From Kiritimatiellia bacterium (GTDB taxonomy: Bacteria > Verrucomicrobiota > Kiritimatiellia > RFP12 > UBA1067): a stretch of 32,134 bases of DNA. A program made the translations under genes and the position numbers. The notes under the pieces were generated by a model. It was given only the letters and a program-made list of their open reading frames with translations, did not search any database and was not told the origin of the DNA. Location of the stretch: positions 1-32,134 of the forward strand of contig JAFRSR010000355.1 in NCBI GenBank assembly GCA_017427485.1, read 5' to 3'. Positions 1 to 8,247 of the stretch are shown in pieces (the stretch's first letter is position 1; each line of letters opens with the position of its first letter).

Positions 1-324
1 CAGGGCGCGATCCTCACGGCCTTCGCGAACGACGTGGGGTGGGAACCGGCCTTCGCGCAGCAGGTGCTCGGCCTCGGACGCGCGGGCGACGTGCTCCTCG
101 CGATCTCGACGAGCGGCAACTCGCGCAACTGCGTGGCCGCCGCGCGCGTGGCGCGCGCGTGCGGGTTGAAAGTCGTGTCGCTGACGGGCGCTGGTGGCGG
201 ACACCTCGCGGCGCTCGCGGACGCCGCGGTGCGCGTTCCCGCGCACGAGACATATCAGGTGCAGGAGTTTCATTTGCCAGTCTACCACGCGCTCTGCGCG
301 ATGCTCGAGGAGGAGCTGTTCTGA
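1..324 (+). CDS. gmhA: SIS-domain phosphoheptose isomerase, 3' fragment
   Basis: The frame is open from base 1, so the 5' part lies outside the window; 107 residues remain. GmhA converts sedoheptulose 7-phosphate to heptose 7-phosphate in the cytoplasm for lipopolysaccharide inner-core heptose. What is seen is the C-terminal half of a SIS fold: AFANDVGW, then the sugar-phosphate loop GDVLLAISTSGNS, then VVSLTGAGGG, then VQEFHLPVYHALC, which follow the order seen in GmhA proteins, including the Gln/His metal-site region near the end. The stop overlaps the next start (TGATG at 322-326), suggesting translational coupling to the ABC ATPase. It could be another phosphosugar-binding SIS protein, but the AND and QE-H motifs favour GmhA. 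Confidence 0.85.
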   Translation, partial: QGAILTAFANDVGWEPAFAQQVLGLGRAGDVLLAISTSGNSRNCVAAARVARACGLKVVSLTGAGGGHLAALADAAVRVPAHETYQVQEFHLPVYHALCAMLEEELF

Positions 325-1337
325 TGGCGGAGGCGGTTCAGGCGGGAGTCTCGTTCGAACATGTGGTGAAAGTCTACGCGAAAGGGCAGAAGCCCGCCGT
401 GGACGACTTCACGTTCGAGGTGCATCCCGGCGAGTTCCTCGTGCTGGTGGGGCCGAGCGGCTGCGGGAAGTCCACGACCCTGCGCATGGTGGCGGGGCTT
501 GAGCTGCCCACCTCCGGGTGCATAAAGATCGGCGCGCGCGACGTCACGAACCTCCCGCCGAAGGACCGCGACATCGCGATGGTGTTCCAGAACTACGCGC
601 TCTACCCGCACATGACGGTGCGCGAGAACATGAGCTTCGCGCTCCGTCTCCGCCACGTGCCGAAGCCCGAGATCGCGCGGCGCGTGGACGCGGCGGCGGA
701 GACGCTCGGACTGTCATCCTACCTCGACCGCCTCCCGAAGGCGCTCTCCGGCGGACAGCGCCAGCGCGTGGCGGTGGGCCGCGCGATCGTGCGCGAGCCG
801 GCCGTGTTCCTCTTCGACGAGCCGCTCTCGAACCTCGACGCGAAGATGCGCGTGGAGATGCGCGCGGAGATCGTGCGCCTCCACCACCGGCTGGGCGCGA
901 CGATGATCTACGTCACGCACGACCAGACGGAGGCGATGACGATGGGCGACCGCATCGTGGTGATGGAGGGCGGACGCATCCAGCAGGCCGCGCCGCCGCT
1001 GGAGGTCTACGACCATCCCGCGAACAAGTTCGTGGCGTCCTTCATCGGCACGCCGCCGATGAATCTCCTGCCGCCGGGCGTGCTCGACCTCGGGCGCACC
1101 GTGGGGGTGCGTCCCGAGCATCTGCGCGTGTTCCCCGCCGCTGACGCGCCCGAGGGCGCGCTGCTCGCGCACGTGGACATCGTGGAGCCGCTCGGCGCGG
1201 AGACGCTCGTCCACGCCGTGCTCGACGCGCGCAAGACGCCCGTTGTCGCGCGCGTGCCGGGATCGACGGTCATCCACCACGGCGACGCCCTCGCCCTCGT
1301 GCCCGACATGTCGAAGGCCGTGAAGTTTACCTCATGA
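324..1337 (+). CDS. ABC transporter ATP-binding protein, MalK/UgpC type
   Basis: A 337-residue cytoplasmic ATPase of the carbohydrate importer (CUT1) class. Walker A GPSGCGKST is at residues 43-51, the Q-loop glutamine near 89, the signature LSGGQ at 141-145, Walker B VFLFDEP at 161-167 and the switch histidine in THDQ at 199. After about residue 240 comes a shortened MOI/TOBE-like regulatory tail (MNLLPPG, VGVRPEHLRV) typical of MalK, UgpC and MsmK. The start ATG at 324 overlaps the stop of the isomerase gene. The open frame continues upstream but only as a shadow of that gene. No permease or solute-binding gene lies beside it, so it probably energises a transporter encoded elsewhere; MsmK-like ATPases are known to serve several transporters. 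The substrate is not deducible. Confidence 0.9.
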   Translation: MAEAVQAGVSFEHVVKVYAKGQKPAVDDFTFEVHPGEFLVLVGPSGCGKSTTLRMVAGLELPTSGCIKIGARDVTNLPPKDRDIAMVFQNYALYPHMTVRENMSFALRLRHVPKPEIARRVDAAAETLGLSSYLDRLPKALSGGQRQRVAVGRAIVREPAVFLFDEPLSNLDAKMRVEMRAEIVRLHHRLGATMIYVTHDQTEAMTMGDRIVVMEGGRIQQAAPPLEVYDHPANKFVASFIGTPPMNLLPPGVLDLGRTVGVRPEHLRVFPAADAPEGALLAHVDIVEPLGAETLVHAVLDARKTPVVARVPGSTVIHHGDALALVPDMSKAVKFTS

Positions 1338-1353
1338 CATCCAGGAGTCCATC

Positions 1354-2592
1354 ATGCAGCAGACATTTCCGAACCTTGAGCTGAACGGCCAGGCCGTCGA
1401 CATTGCCGTGGCGGACGGACGCATCGCGTCGATCACGTCGGCGGCGACGCCAGGCGCGGCGACGCGTCCCGTGGTGCCCGCGTTCTACAACTGCCACACG
1501 CACCTCGCGATGAACCTGCTGCGCGGCTTCGCGGACGACCTGGAGCTCATGCCGTGGCTGCAGGAGCACATCTGGCCCGCCGAGGCGCACCTCACCGACG
1601 AGATCGTCTACGCCGGCACGCGTCTTGCGATCCTCGAGCTCATCCGCTCCGGCACCGTGTTCGCGAACGACATGTACTGGTACGCGCCCGCCGTCGCGCG
1701 CGCCGCCGAGGAGATGGGCATCCGCTGCGCCGTGTCGATGCAGACGATCGAGACGGGCGGCCCCGGCCACAACGACCCGAAGAACGTGGCCGCGAACGCG
1801 GCGCTCGCCGGCCTGCCGCGCGACGCGTCGAGCCGCGTGTTCGCCACGCTCGCGCCGCACGCGATCTACACCGTGTGCGAGAGCTCGTTGCGCGACATCG
1901 CCGCGCGCGCGAAGGCCGAGGACACGTTCATCCACGTGCATGTGGCGGAGACGCGTTTCGAGTTCGACACCTGCCTGAAGGAACACGGCGGGCGCACGCC
2001 CGTCGCCTACCTGAACGACGTTGGGCTGCTCGGCCCCAAGACCGTGATGGCGCACTGCGTGCACCTGACGGACGACGACGTCAAGATCATCGCCGACACG
2101 GGTGCGGTGATCTGCGAGAACCAGCAGTCGAACATGAAGCTCGTTTCGGGGCTCTTCCCGTTCAAGCGGGCGGTCGAGCAGGGAAAGTGCCGTGCGTCGA
2201 TCGGCACGGACGGCGCGTCGTCGAACAACGCGCTCTCGATGTTCGCCGAGATGAAGTGCGCCGCGCTCGCGGCGAAAATCGAAAGCGGCGATCCCACGTG
2301 CGCGTCGGCGGAGACCGTCTACCGCCTCGCCACGCGCGGCGGCGCGGAGGCGTTCGGCCTCGACGCGGGCGAGGTACGCGTGGGCGCGGCCGCCGACTTC
2401 GTGATCCTCGATCCGAACCGCCTGCCGCTCGTTCCCGGCTTCAATCGCACGAGCGACCTCGTCTATGCGGCGGATCCCTCGTGCGTGGACACGGTGGTGT
2501 GCGCCGGCCGCGTGCTGATGGAAGGGGGCGTGATTCCCGGCGAGGAGGAGATCGTCGCCGCCGCCCGCGTCGCCGCCGCGAAGCTCGGATAA
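1354..2592 (+). CDS. mtaD: Amidohydrolase, MTA/SAH deaminase-like
   Basis: A 412-residue metal-dependent hydrolase of the ATZ/TRZ-like amidohydrolase group. The first metal site is NCHTHLAMN (His48, His50); the sequence continues with HVHVAET, MAHCVHL and the final metal Asp region SIGTDGASSNN, the order seen in 5-methylthioadenosine/S-adenosylhomocysteine deaminases, guanine deaminases and TrzA/AtzB relatives. The motifs LLRGFADDLELMPWL and IWPAE are typical of the MTA/SAH deaminase subgroup, which deaminates the adenine ring in methionine salvage. At 412 residues it is slightly short, with a trimmed N-terminal beta domain. A ribosome site AGGAG (1344-1348 region) precedes ATG 1354, and only 16 bp separate it from the ABC gene, so it is probably in the same transcript. 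Exact substrate is uncertain. Confidence 0.82.
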   Translation: MQQTFPNLELNGQAVDIAVADGRIASITSAATPGAATRPVVPAFYNCHTHLAMNLLRGFADDLELMPWLQEHIWPAEAHLTDEIVYAGTRLAILELIRSGTVFANDMYWYAPAVARAAEEMGIRCAVSMQTIETGGPGHNDPKNVAANAALAGLPRDASSRVFATLAPHAIYTVCESSLRDIAARAKAEDTFIHVHVAETRFEFDTCLKEHGGRTPVAYLNDVGLLGPKTVMAHCVHLTDDDVKIIADTGAVICENQQSNMKLVSGLFPFKRAVEQGKCRASIGTDGASSNNALSMFAEMKCAALAAKIESGDPTCASAETVYRLATRGGAEAFGLDAGEVRVGAAADFVILDPNRLPLVPGFNRTSDLVYAADPSCVDTVVCAGRVLMEGGVIPGEEEIVAAARVAAAKLG

Positions 2593-2593
2593 G

Positions 2594-2618
2594 GGCGTTG
2601 CGCCAGTTTGAGGTTTTT
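2594..2618. terminator. Possible weak bidirectional terminator between convergent genes
   Basis: Only 24 bp separate the stops of mtaD (plus) and atpA (minus). They hold a small GC hairpin (GGCG, loop TTG, CGCC at 2594-2604) followed nine bases later by five T on the plus strand. The stem is short and the T tract distant, so this is a weak call. Confidence 0.25.
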
Positions 2619-4365
2619 ACCGTGCGGCTGCGTCGATCTTCGCGAGCAGGCCGTCGCGCGCAGTGGTGAACTCGGGCGCGTCGCTCTTGACGTTGTTCCA
2701 GTCGATGAACGCCTGCTGGAGGGACATGAAGAACGCGCGGGCGTCGTCCTTCGTCTCGAACTTGTAGTCCGTGAAGAGCGCCTTCTCGACGACGTCGAAC
2801 ATGATCTTCTGGCGCTCTTCGGGCGTGGAGGCGTCCACATCCGAGAAGGCGTTCTGCTGGAGGTACACCGTGTCGAGGAATTCGCTCTTCAGGTAGACCG
2901 TGAAGTCAGAGAGGCTTGTGCCTTCCTCTCCCACGACCTTCATCATCTGCCCCACCTCGTTGCCCTTGCGGAGAAGGGCGCGCGCCTTCTCGACGCGGTC
3001 GGATTCGATGATGGACTGGTAGTGGCTCCAGCTGTCGAGCGGGTCGATGGCCGGATAGCGGCGGGCGTCGGAACGCGCGCGGCTGAGGCCGTGGAAGCCG
3101 CCGACGACCTTGAGCGTCGCCTGCGTGACGGGTTCGTCGAAGTTGCCGCCCGCCGGGGAGACGGTGCCGCCGATCGTGACGGAGCCGACGGAGCCGTCCT
3201 TCAGCGTGACGCGTCCCGCGCGCTCGTAGAACGCGGCGATGCGCGATTCGAGGTAGGCGGGGAACGCCTCTTCGCCGGGGATTTCCTCCAGACGCCCGGA
3301 AAGCTCGCGCATGGCCTGCGCCCAGCGGCTCGTGGAGTCCGCGAGCACGAGCACGTTGAGGCCCATCTGGCGGTAGTACTCGGCGAGCGTCACGGCCGTG
3401 TACACGGACGCCTCGCGGGAGGCGACCGGCATCGAGGACGTGTTGCAGATGATCACGGTGCGGTCCATGAGCTTCTTGCCTGTGCGCGGGTCGTCGAGCT
3501 CGGGGAACTCCTTCAGCATCTCGACCACCTCGCCGGCGCGTTCGCCGCAGGCGGCGGAAACCACGATGTCGACCTTCGCGTAGCGCGCGGTCGTCTGCTG
3601 TAGCACGGTCTTGCCCGCGCCGAAAGGGCCGGGGATGCAGTAGGTTCCGCCGATGGCGACGGGGAAGAACGTGTCGATCGTGCGCACCGAGGTGACGAGC
3701 GTCTCAACGGGCGCGAGGCGCTCCGCGTAGCACGTGATCGGCACCTTCACCGGCCAGCGCTGCATCATCTGGACCTTCGCGTCGCGTCCGTCGGGCCCCT
3801 GCAGGGTGGCGACGTCGTCCGTCACCGTGTAGTCGCCGGCCGGGGCGAGGTCCTTGACGGTCCACGCGCCCGTGAAGGCGAAGGGGACCATGATCTTGTG
3901 GTGGAAGATGCCCTCGGTGACCCAGCCGAGCTCCTCGCCGGCGGTCAGGCGCGCGCCCGGCTGCGCGGTGGGATGCCAGTCCCATTTCCGCTCGCGGGGG
4001 AGTCCGGGCAGGTACAGGCCGCGCTGGAGGAAGAAGCTGCGTTCCTTGCCTTCGGTATTCTCCACTTCCCGTGCGAGTTCTGGCAGCGGGTTCTGCAGGC
4101 CGTCGTACACCTGGGTGAGGATGCCGGGGCCGAGTTCGGCGGCGAGCAGGTTGCCGGTGAACTCCACGCGGTCGTCGACCATGAGCTCGGAGGTGGACTC
4201 GAACACCTGCATGTCGCAGCGCGTGCCGCGCACGCGCACGATCTCCGCCATCAGGCGCTTGTCTCCCAGCACGGCGTAGCCCACTTCGTTCTGGGCGACG
4301 GCGCCGTCGAACGCGACGGTGATCATGTTGCCGTTGACGGCGACGATTTTTCCTGTTGATTGCAT
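2617..4365 (-). CDS. atpA: V-type ATP synthase/ATPase subunit A
   Basis: A 582-residue catalytic subunit, full length for bacterial V/A-type enzymes. The N-terminal barrel starts TGKIVAVNGNMI; the non-homologous insert with GLYLPGL and WDWHP follows; the P-loop GPFGAGKT is at 246-253, the catalytic glutamate is in GERAGE (Glu275), and LADSTSRWAQAMRE and SGRLEEIPGEEAFP complete the nucleotide site. It couples ATP synthesis or hydrolysis to H+ or Na+ movement at the cytoplasmic membrane. The start is ATG 4365; AAGGG upstream overlaps the end of the DUF2764 gene, 5 bp away. The frame is open far upstream but carries no V-ATPase sequence there. It is the last gene of its operon: the usual next genes (B, D, I, K) are absent and a convergent gene follows. 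Confidence 0.96.
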   Translation of the reverse strand: MQSTGKIVAVNGNMITVAFDGAVAQNEVGYAVLGDKRLMAEIVRVRGTRCDMQVFESTSELMVDDRVEFTGNLLAAELGPGILTQVYDGLQNPLPELAREVENTEGKERSFFLQRGLYLPGLPRERKWDWHPTAQPGARLTAGEELGWVTEGIFHHKIMVPFAFTGAWTVKDLAPAGDYTVTDDVATLQGPDGRDAKVQMMQRWPVKVPITCYAERLAPVETLVTSVRTIDTFFPVAIGGTYCIPGPFGAGKTVLQQTTARYAKVDIVVSAACGERAGEVVEMLKEFPELDDPRTGKKLMDRTVIICNTSSMPVASREASVYTAVTLAEYYRQMGLNVLVLADSTSRWAQAMRELSGRLEEIPGEEAFPAYLESRIAAFYERAGRVTLKDGSVGSVTIGGTVSPAGGNFDEPVTQATLKVVGGFHGLSRARSDARRYPAIDPLDSWSHYQSIIESDRVEKARALLRKGNEVGQMMKVVGEEGTSLSDFTVYLKSEFLDTVYLQQNAFSDVDASTPEERQKIMFDVVEKALFTDYKFETKDDARAFFMSLQQAFIDWNNVKSDAPEFTTARDGLLAKIDAAAR

Positions 4366-4370
4366 GTGCG

Positions 4371-4910
4371 TTATCCCTTCAGGACCGACTCGGGCGCGGA
4401 CGCCGCGGTCAGGCGGTTGAAAACTTCGTTGCCCGCGTCCGTCCCGAGGGCGGAGCGGCGGATGGAGATGGCGAGGCGGATCGCGTAGGTGAACGCGGCG
4501 GCGGCCGAAAGCGGCGAGGCGGCGGGAGTGAGGTCGCCGGCGGCGTCCCAGCGCACCTGGTCGAGCAGGCGCTCGCGCTTCGCGGGGTCCTTCTCCTGGA
4601 ACGCCGCCGTCACGCGGTTCGTCCAGTACAGGGCGCAGCCCTCGGCCGGACGGCGCCACTTGGTGGGATCCTGCCCGACGAGGCGCGCGCGCTCGGCGGC
4701 GGCGGCGTTGCGGAGCTGCGTCTCGAGGTCGCGCCAGCGCTCGGCCACGGGGTGGTTCGAGGGCGCGCACGCGAGGGCGGCTTCGATGCCCGCCGTCGTC
4801 TTCTCGCCGAGCTGCTCGCGGCAGGCGGCGAGGAAACGGTCCAGCGCGAGGGGCGCGGGGCCGTCCAGCGCGAGCGGCGGGAGGGAGGCGATGAGGTAGT
4901 CGGCTGCCAT
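4371..4910 (-). CDS. DUF2764 family protein of V-ATPase operons
   Basis: A 179-residue protein with the N-terminal pattern YLIASLPPLALDGPAPLALDRFLAACRE, which matches the DUF2764 family found between subunits E and A in V-ATPase operons of Bacteroidetes and Chlamydiae. The position here is exactly that: 9 bp after atpE and 5 bp before atpA. It is mostly helical and lacks a signal peptide or membrane segment. By position and by analogy to the A-type operon, it may take the place of subunit C (the stalk-to-ring connector), but that is inference. The SD before ATG 4910 is weak (GACGGG), so translation may depend on coupling to atpE. Confidence 0.8.
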   Translation of the reverse strand: MAADYLIASLPPLALDGPAPLALDRFLAACREQLGEKTTAGIEAALACAPSNHPVAERWRDLETQLRNAAAAERARLVGQDPTKWRRPAEGCALYWTNRVTAAFQEKDPAKRERLLDQVRWDAAGDLTPAASPLSAAAAFTYAIRLAISIRRSALGTDAGNEVFNRLTAASAPESVLKG

Positions 4911-4919
4911 GGGCCCGTC

Positions 4920-5498
4920 TTACTTGATGAGCTCGGCGAGGTCGGAACGCAGGCGCTGCGCGAGCGCTCCGGAGATGGCGGCGTCGGTGAAGTCGTGCTC
5001 CACGCGGCCGTTGTCGAGCTTCACGGTGAAGCCGGCGCCGGTCATGTCGTCCGCCACCACCTTGACGCCGCTCTGCGCCTGCGCGGCGAGCTGGGCGCGG
5101 AGCGCGTCGACGAACTTGGACGCCGTGGCGACCTCGGCCGCGGCGGAGCCGGTCACGAGTTCCTTCACGGCGGCGGCCGCGAGCGGCACGGCCTCGTTCG
5201 CGAGTGCGGCGGTGACGTCCTGCGCGAGCAGCTTCGTGAGCAGCTTCGTGACGTCCTCCTTCACCTTCAGCACGGTGTCGCGCGCGGCCTGGCTGATCGT
5301 CTCGCGGGCGCGCGCGGCGTAGGCCGCGGCCTCCTCTTCGGCTTTCGCGCGGGTCGCGGCGGCTTCCTCCTCCGCGTTCTTCACGAGCGCGTTCGCCTCG
5401 TCTTTCGCCTTCGCGACGATCGCGGCGGCTTCGGCGTTCGCCTTGTCGACGCCGTCGCGCTGGATTTTCTCCAGGAGCTGCTGTAGTTCTTCGGACAT
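4920..5498 (-). CDS. atpE: V-type ATPase subunit E (peripheral stalk)
   Basis: A 192-residue protein whose first two fifths are a charged Ala/Glu/Lys coiled coil (ANAEAAAIVAKAKDEANAL onward), followed by a globular C-terminal domain ending in RLRSDLAELIK. This is the architecture of subunit E, which forms the peripheral stalk holding the catalytic head against the membrane sector. ATG 5498 has a strong GGAGGAA site at 5501-5507. It is the first gene of the operon E-DUF2764-A, with a near-consensus promoter 24 bp upstream of the start codon. Sequence similarity in subunit E is low in general, so the call rests on architecture plus operon position. Confidence 0.88.
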   Translation of the reverse strand: MSEELQQLLEKIQRDGVDKANAEAAAIVAKAKDEANALVKNAEEEAAATRAKAEEEAAAYAARARETISQAARDTVLKVKEDVTKLLTKLLAQDVTAALANEAVPLAAAAVKELVTGSAAAEVATASKFVDALRAQLAAQAQSGVKVVADDMTGAGFTVKLDNGRVEHDFTDAAISGALAQRLRSDLAELIK

Positions 5499-5521
5499 AG
5501 TTCCTCCAAAAAGTGGCAGTT

Positions 5522-5550
5522 ATTATACCCTTTTTCGGCTGCAAAGTCAA
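5522..5550 (-). promoter_or_regulatory. Sigma70-like promoter of the V-ATPase operon
   Basis: On the minus strand TTGACT (5545-5550), a 17-bp spacer and TATAAT (5522-5527) form an almost perfect sigma70 promoter. The predicted transcription start is near 5515, giving a leader of about 17 nt with the SD GGAGGAA. Confidence 0.8.
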
Positions 5551-5583
5551 AGGCGTATCAAACATGGCCATGGGCCTTTTGAC
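5547..5583. promoter_or_regulatory. Dyad between divergent promoters, possible operator
   Basis: GTCAAAGGC (5546-5554) is mirrored by GCCTTTTGAC (5574-5583, one extra T), so both -35 boxes lie in the arms of one imperfect dyad, and the 10-bp palindrome CATGGCCATG (5563-5572) sits near its centre. This could bind a dimeric regulator controlling both directions. The symmetry is seen; the regulatory role is inference. Confidence 0.35.
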
Positions 5584-5608
5584 GCAAGTCCGTGGGGTGT
5601 GGTATAAT
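5579..5608 (+). promoter_or_regulatory. Extended -10 promoter of the GH106-like gene
   Basis: TTGACG (5579-5584), an 18-bp spacer and TATAAT (5603-5608) preceded by TG+G (extended -10, TGGTATAAT). The -10 ends only 8 bp before ATG 5617, so the predicted transcript starts at or just before that codon. Confidence 0.75.
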
Positions 5609-5616
5609 CTTTCCAT

Positions 5617-8247
5617 ATGAGAAAATGTCGTGTATTGCCAAGAATGTGTGAAAAGGGGCTGGCCCTTTTGCTGGCAGCTGCGATGGCGGCGCTGGCGAGC
5701 GACCCGCAGGAGGTGTTCGAGAATCCGCCGCAGAGCGCGAAGACGGGCGTCTGGTGGCATTGGATGGGGGGCAACGTCTCGAAGGAGGGGATCGTCAGGG
5801 ACCTCGACTGGTTCAAGGAAACCGGCATCGGCGCGGCGACGATCTTCGGCATGGCGGACGCCTGCACGCCGTGGGCGGCGTCTATCCGGAACAGTCCCAC
5901 CGCTGGGCTCGTCGCCTTTACGCCCGACTGGTGGGCGCTCGTGCGCTTCGCGTGCGTGGAGGCGGAGAGGCGTGGCATCGAGCTGGGCATTCACAACTGC
6001 CCCGGCTACACGTCGACGGGCGGACCGTGGATCCCGCCGCGTCTCGCCATGCGCGAACTCGTGTTCAATGTCACGAACGCGGAAACGCAGATCTCGCTCA
6101 AGGCGCACGCGCTCTTCCCGGTCGAGATCGGGGACACCGGCACGTTTGACCGTCCCGACGTGCCGAGCCGCCGCACCGATCTGCAGGAGATCGGCGTCGT
6201 GGACGGCATCCGCGTCCAGCATATCCCGATGGGCTCCTTCACCCAGCCGAACCAGTGGGAGGCGTTCGGACTGGAATGCGACAAGATGAACCCCGAGGCG
6301 GTGGCGTTTCACCTCGATCACGTGATCGGCGAGATGAAGAAACGCCTCGGCGACCAGGTGGGGCGCGGGCTCAGGTTCGTCCTGCTGGACAGCTACGAGG
6401 CGGGCAAGCCCTCGTGGACGCCGCGGATGCGCGAGGAGTTCCAGAAACGGCGCGGCTACGATCCGCTGCCGTTCCTGCCCGTCCTCGGCGGCTACAAGGT
6501 GTCCGCCGCGCCGGACGAGGCGTCGGTCAAGAAGTTCAAGGCGGACTACGCGCGCACGATCGCCGACCTCTACCGCGACGTGCTCTTCAAGATCATGCAC
6601 GAGAAGCTGAAGGCGGCCGGCCTCGAATTCGCCTGCGAACCGTACGGCGGGCCGTTCAGCACCCAGGAGTGTGCGGCGTACGTCGATCGGCTGATGACCG
6701 AGTTCTGGTTCCGTCCGAACCTGAACCGCAAGATCCCGGGCGTGCTCGGCTGGAACCAGTGGACGGGACCGGACGGGAAGCGCCACAACGTCGTGGAGGC
6801 GGAGGCGTTCACGTCGGGTCCGCCCGCCTGCAACTGGACCGAGACGCCGTACCAGCTGAAGGCCGTCGGCGACTCGCAGTTCTACCGCGGCGTCAACCGC
6901 ATGACGCTCCACACGTGTCCGCACCAGCCGTGGGACGATACAATCCTTCCCGGCAAGGTGATGGGACGCTGGGGCACGCACTTCGGGCGCACGCAGACAT
7001 GGGCCCGGAGCGGGAAGGGGTGGTTCGACTACCTCAACCGCTGCCAGGCGCTTCTCCAGTGGGGTGAACCGAGTCCGACGAGGATCGTCGGCAACAGCAT
7101 CACCCCGCGCGGCACGTTCCTCACGGCGCAGTGCCGCGAGTCGGACGGCACCTACGTGTTCTTCGTGATGAACCACTCCGACAAGCCCGCCTCGATGAAG
7201 ATGGGCCTGCCCGACGTGGGCAAGGTGCCGGAATGGTTCGATCCCGTGACGGGACGCATCACGCCGCTCGCGCTCGTGAAGGGACTCGTTCCGATCCAGC
7301 TCGCGCCGTGCGGGAGCGGGTTCCTCGTCCTGCGCAAGCCCGCCGGCTCGCTTGCACCCACGCGCGAGTCGGTCTATCTCCAGCGCCTGCCCAAGCCGTG
7401 CAGCGGCCCGGCCGCCGCGACGGTCATGGGGCCGTGGCAGATCCGCTTCGGCGACGTTGAAATCACGAGCAAGGATCTCTTCGATTGGACGACGAGCGAC
7501 AACCCGCAGATCAAGTACTTCAGCGGCACGGCGAAATACCGCACCACGTTCACGTACGCGGCGGATGCGGCGGCGGACGTCATCTCGCTGGGAAACTGCA
7601 ACGGACAGATCGCGAAGGTCGTCCTCAACGGCGTGGACGCGGGAACCGTCTGGTGCGCGCCGTACGAAATCCTCTTGTCGCCGGGCGCGGTGCGGCGGGG
7701 CGAGAACACGCTGGAGATCGAGTTCACGAACGTGTGGGCGAACCGGCTCATCGGCGACGAGCAGGAGCCGCCCGATTGCGAGTTCGTCGAGCAGAAGGCG
7801 TTCAAGAACGCAGGCGGCACGTACCTGGCGCGCTTCCCGGACTGGTTCAAGGACGGCCTCTCCGCGCGTTCGTCCAAAGGTCGCACGTGCTTCACGGACT
7901 GGAACTACTTCACGAAGGATTCCAAGCTCGTTCCCTCCGGTCTCCTCGGCCCTGTCCGATTTTACGGTTTGGATGAACCGCAAGTCAAAAACTTAACCAG
8001 CCAGTTGCCTGACTGGCGGGAAGAAGATGTTAGACAGGATTACAGGATTACGAGGATTAACAGGATTCTTTATAGTGGTTGGCAGATTGATTGCAGTAGG
8101 TACAATTTAGACAGGATTACAGGATTTACAAGATTAACAGGATTGTTTCCTGAATCACAAAATCCTGTAAATCCTGACAATCCTGTAATCCTGTCAAAAC
8201 AAACGAGCTGCTCATTTTGGAGATTCGGCAGTCAATCAGCTAACTAG
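5617..8247 (+). CDS. Exported GH106-like alpha-L-rhamnosidase with a repeat-derived C-terminal tail
   Basis: An 876-residue protein with a signal peptide (charged start, then LALLLAAAMAALA). The mature region opens with FENPPQSAKTGVWWHWMGGNVSKEG, split by the family hallmarks VWWHWMGGN, GIGAATIFGM, LGIHNCPGYTSTGGPW and LDSYEAGKPSWTPRMREEF, which are characteristic of GH106 enzymes that release alpha-L-rhamnose from plant or bacterial glycans. A C-terminal beta-sandwich (KVVLNGVDAGTVWCAPYEI, NTLEIEFTNVWANRLIGDE) matches the galactose-binding-like domain of this family. The family-like sequence ends at about LLGPVRFYGLDEP; the last 88 residues or so (from base 7981) are encoded by AT-rich repeat DNA and are unlikely to be functional sequence. 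The start is uncertain: ATG 5617 would be leaderless given the promoter, and ATG 5644 lacks an SD. Confidence 0.85.
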   Translation: MRKCRVLPRMCEKGLALLLAAAMAALASDPQEVFENPPQSAKTGVWWHWMGGNVSKEGIVRDLDWFKETGIGAATIFGMADACTPWAASIRNSPTAGLVAFTPDWWALVRFACVEAERRGIELGIHNCPGYTSTGGPWIPPRLAMRELVFNVTNAETQISLKAHALFPVEIGDTGTFDRPDVPSRRTDLQEIGVVDGIRVQHIPMGSFTQPNQWEAFGLECDKMNPEAVAFHLDHVIGEMKKRLGDQVGRGLRFVLLDSYEAGKPSWTPRMREEFQKRRGYDPLPFLPVLGGYKVSAAPDEASVKKFKADYARTIADLYRDVLFKIMHEKLKAAGLEFACEPYGGPFSTQECAAYVDRLMTEFWFRPNLNRKIPGVLGWNQWTGPDGKRHNVVEAEAFTSGPPACNWTETPYQLKAVGDSQFYRGVNRMTLHTCPHQPWDDTILPGKVMGRWGTHFGRTQTWARSGKGWFDYLNRCQALLQWGEPSPTRIVGNSITPRGTFLTAQCRESDGTYVFFVMNHSDKPASMKMGLPDVGKVPEWFDPVTGRITPLALVKGLVPIQLAPCGSGFLVLRKPAGSLAPTRESVYLQRLPKPCSGPAAATVMGPWQIRFGDVEITSKDLFDWTTSDNPQIKYFSGTAKYRTTFTYAADAAADVISLGNCNGQIAKVVLNGVDAGTVWCAPYEILLSPGAVRRGENTLEIEFTNVWANRLIGDEQEPPDCEFVEQKAFKNAGGTYLARFPDWFKDGLSARSSKGRTCFTDWNYFTKDSKLVPSGLLGPVRFYGLDEPQVKNLTSQLPDWREEDVRQDYRITRINRILYSGWQIDCSRYNLDRITGFTRLTGLFPESQNPVNPDNPVILSKQTSCSFWRFGSQSAN

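Noticed and set aside
4366-7983. Very long minus-strand open frame extending atpA upstream
   Set aside because: It runs opposite the GH106-like gene and through the DUF2764 and atpE genes in another frame; its translation is Arg-rich and low complexity, the usual shadow in high-GC DNA.
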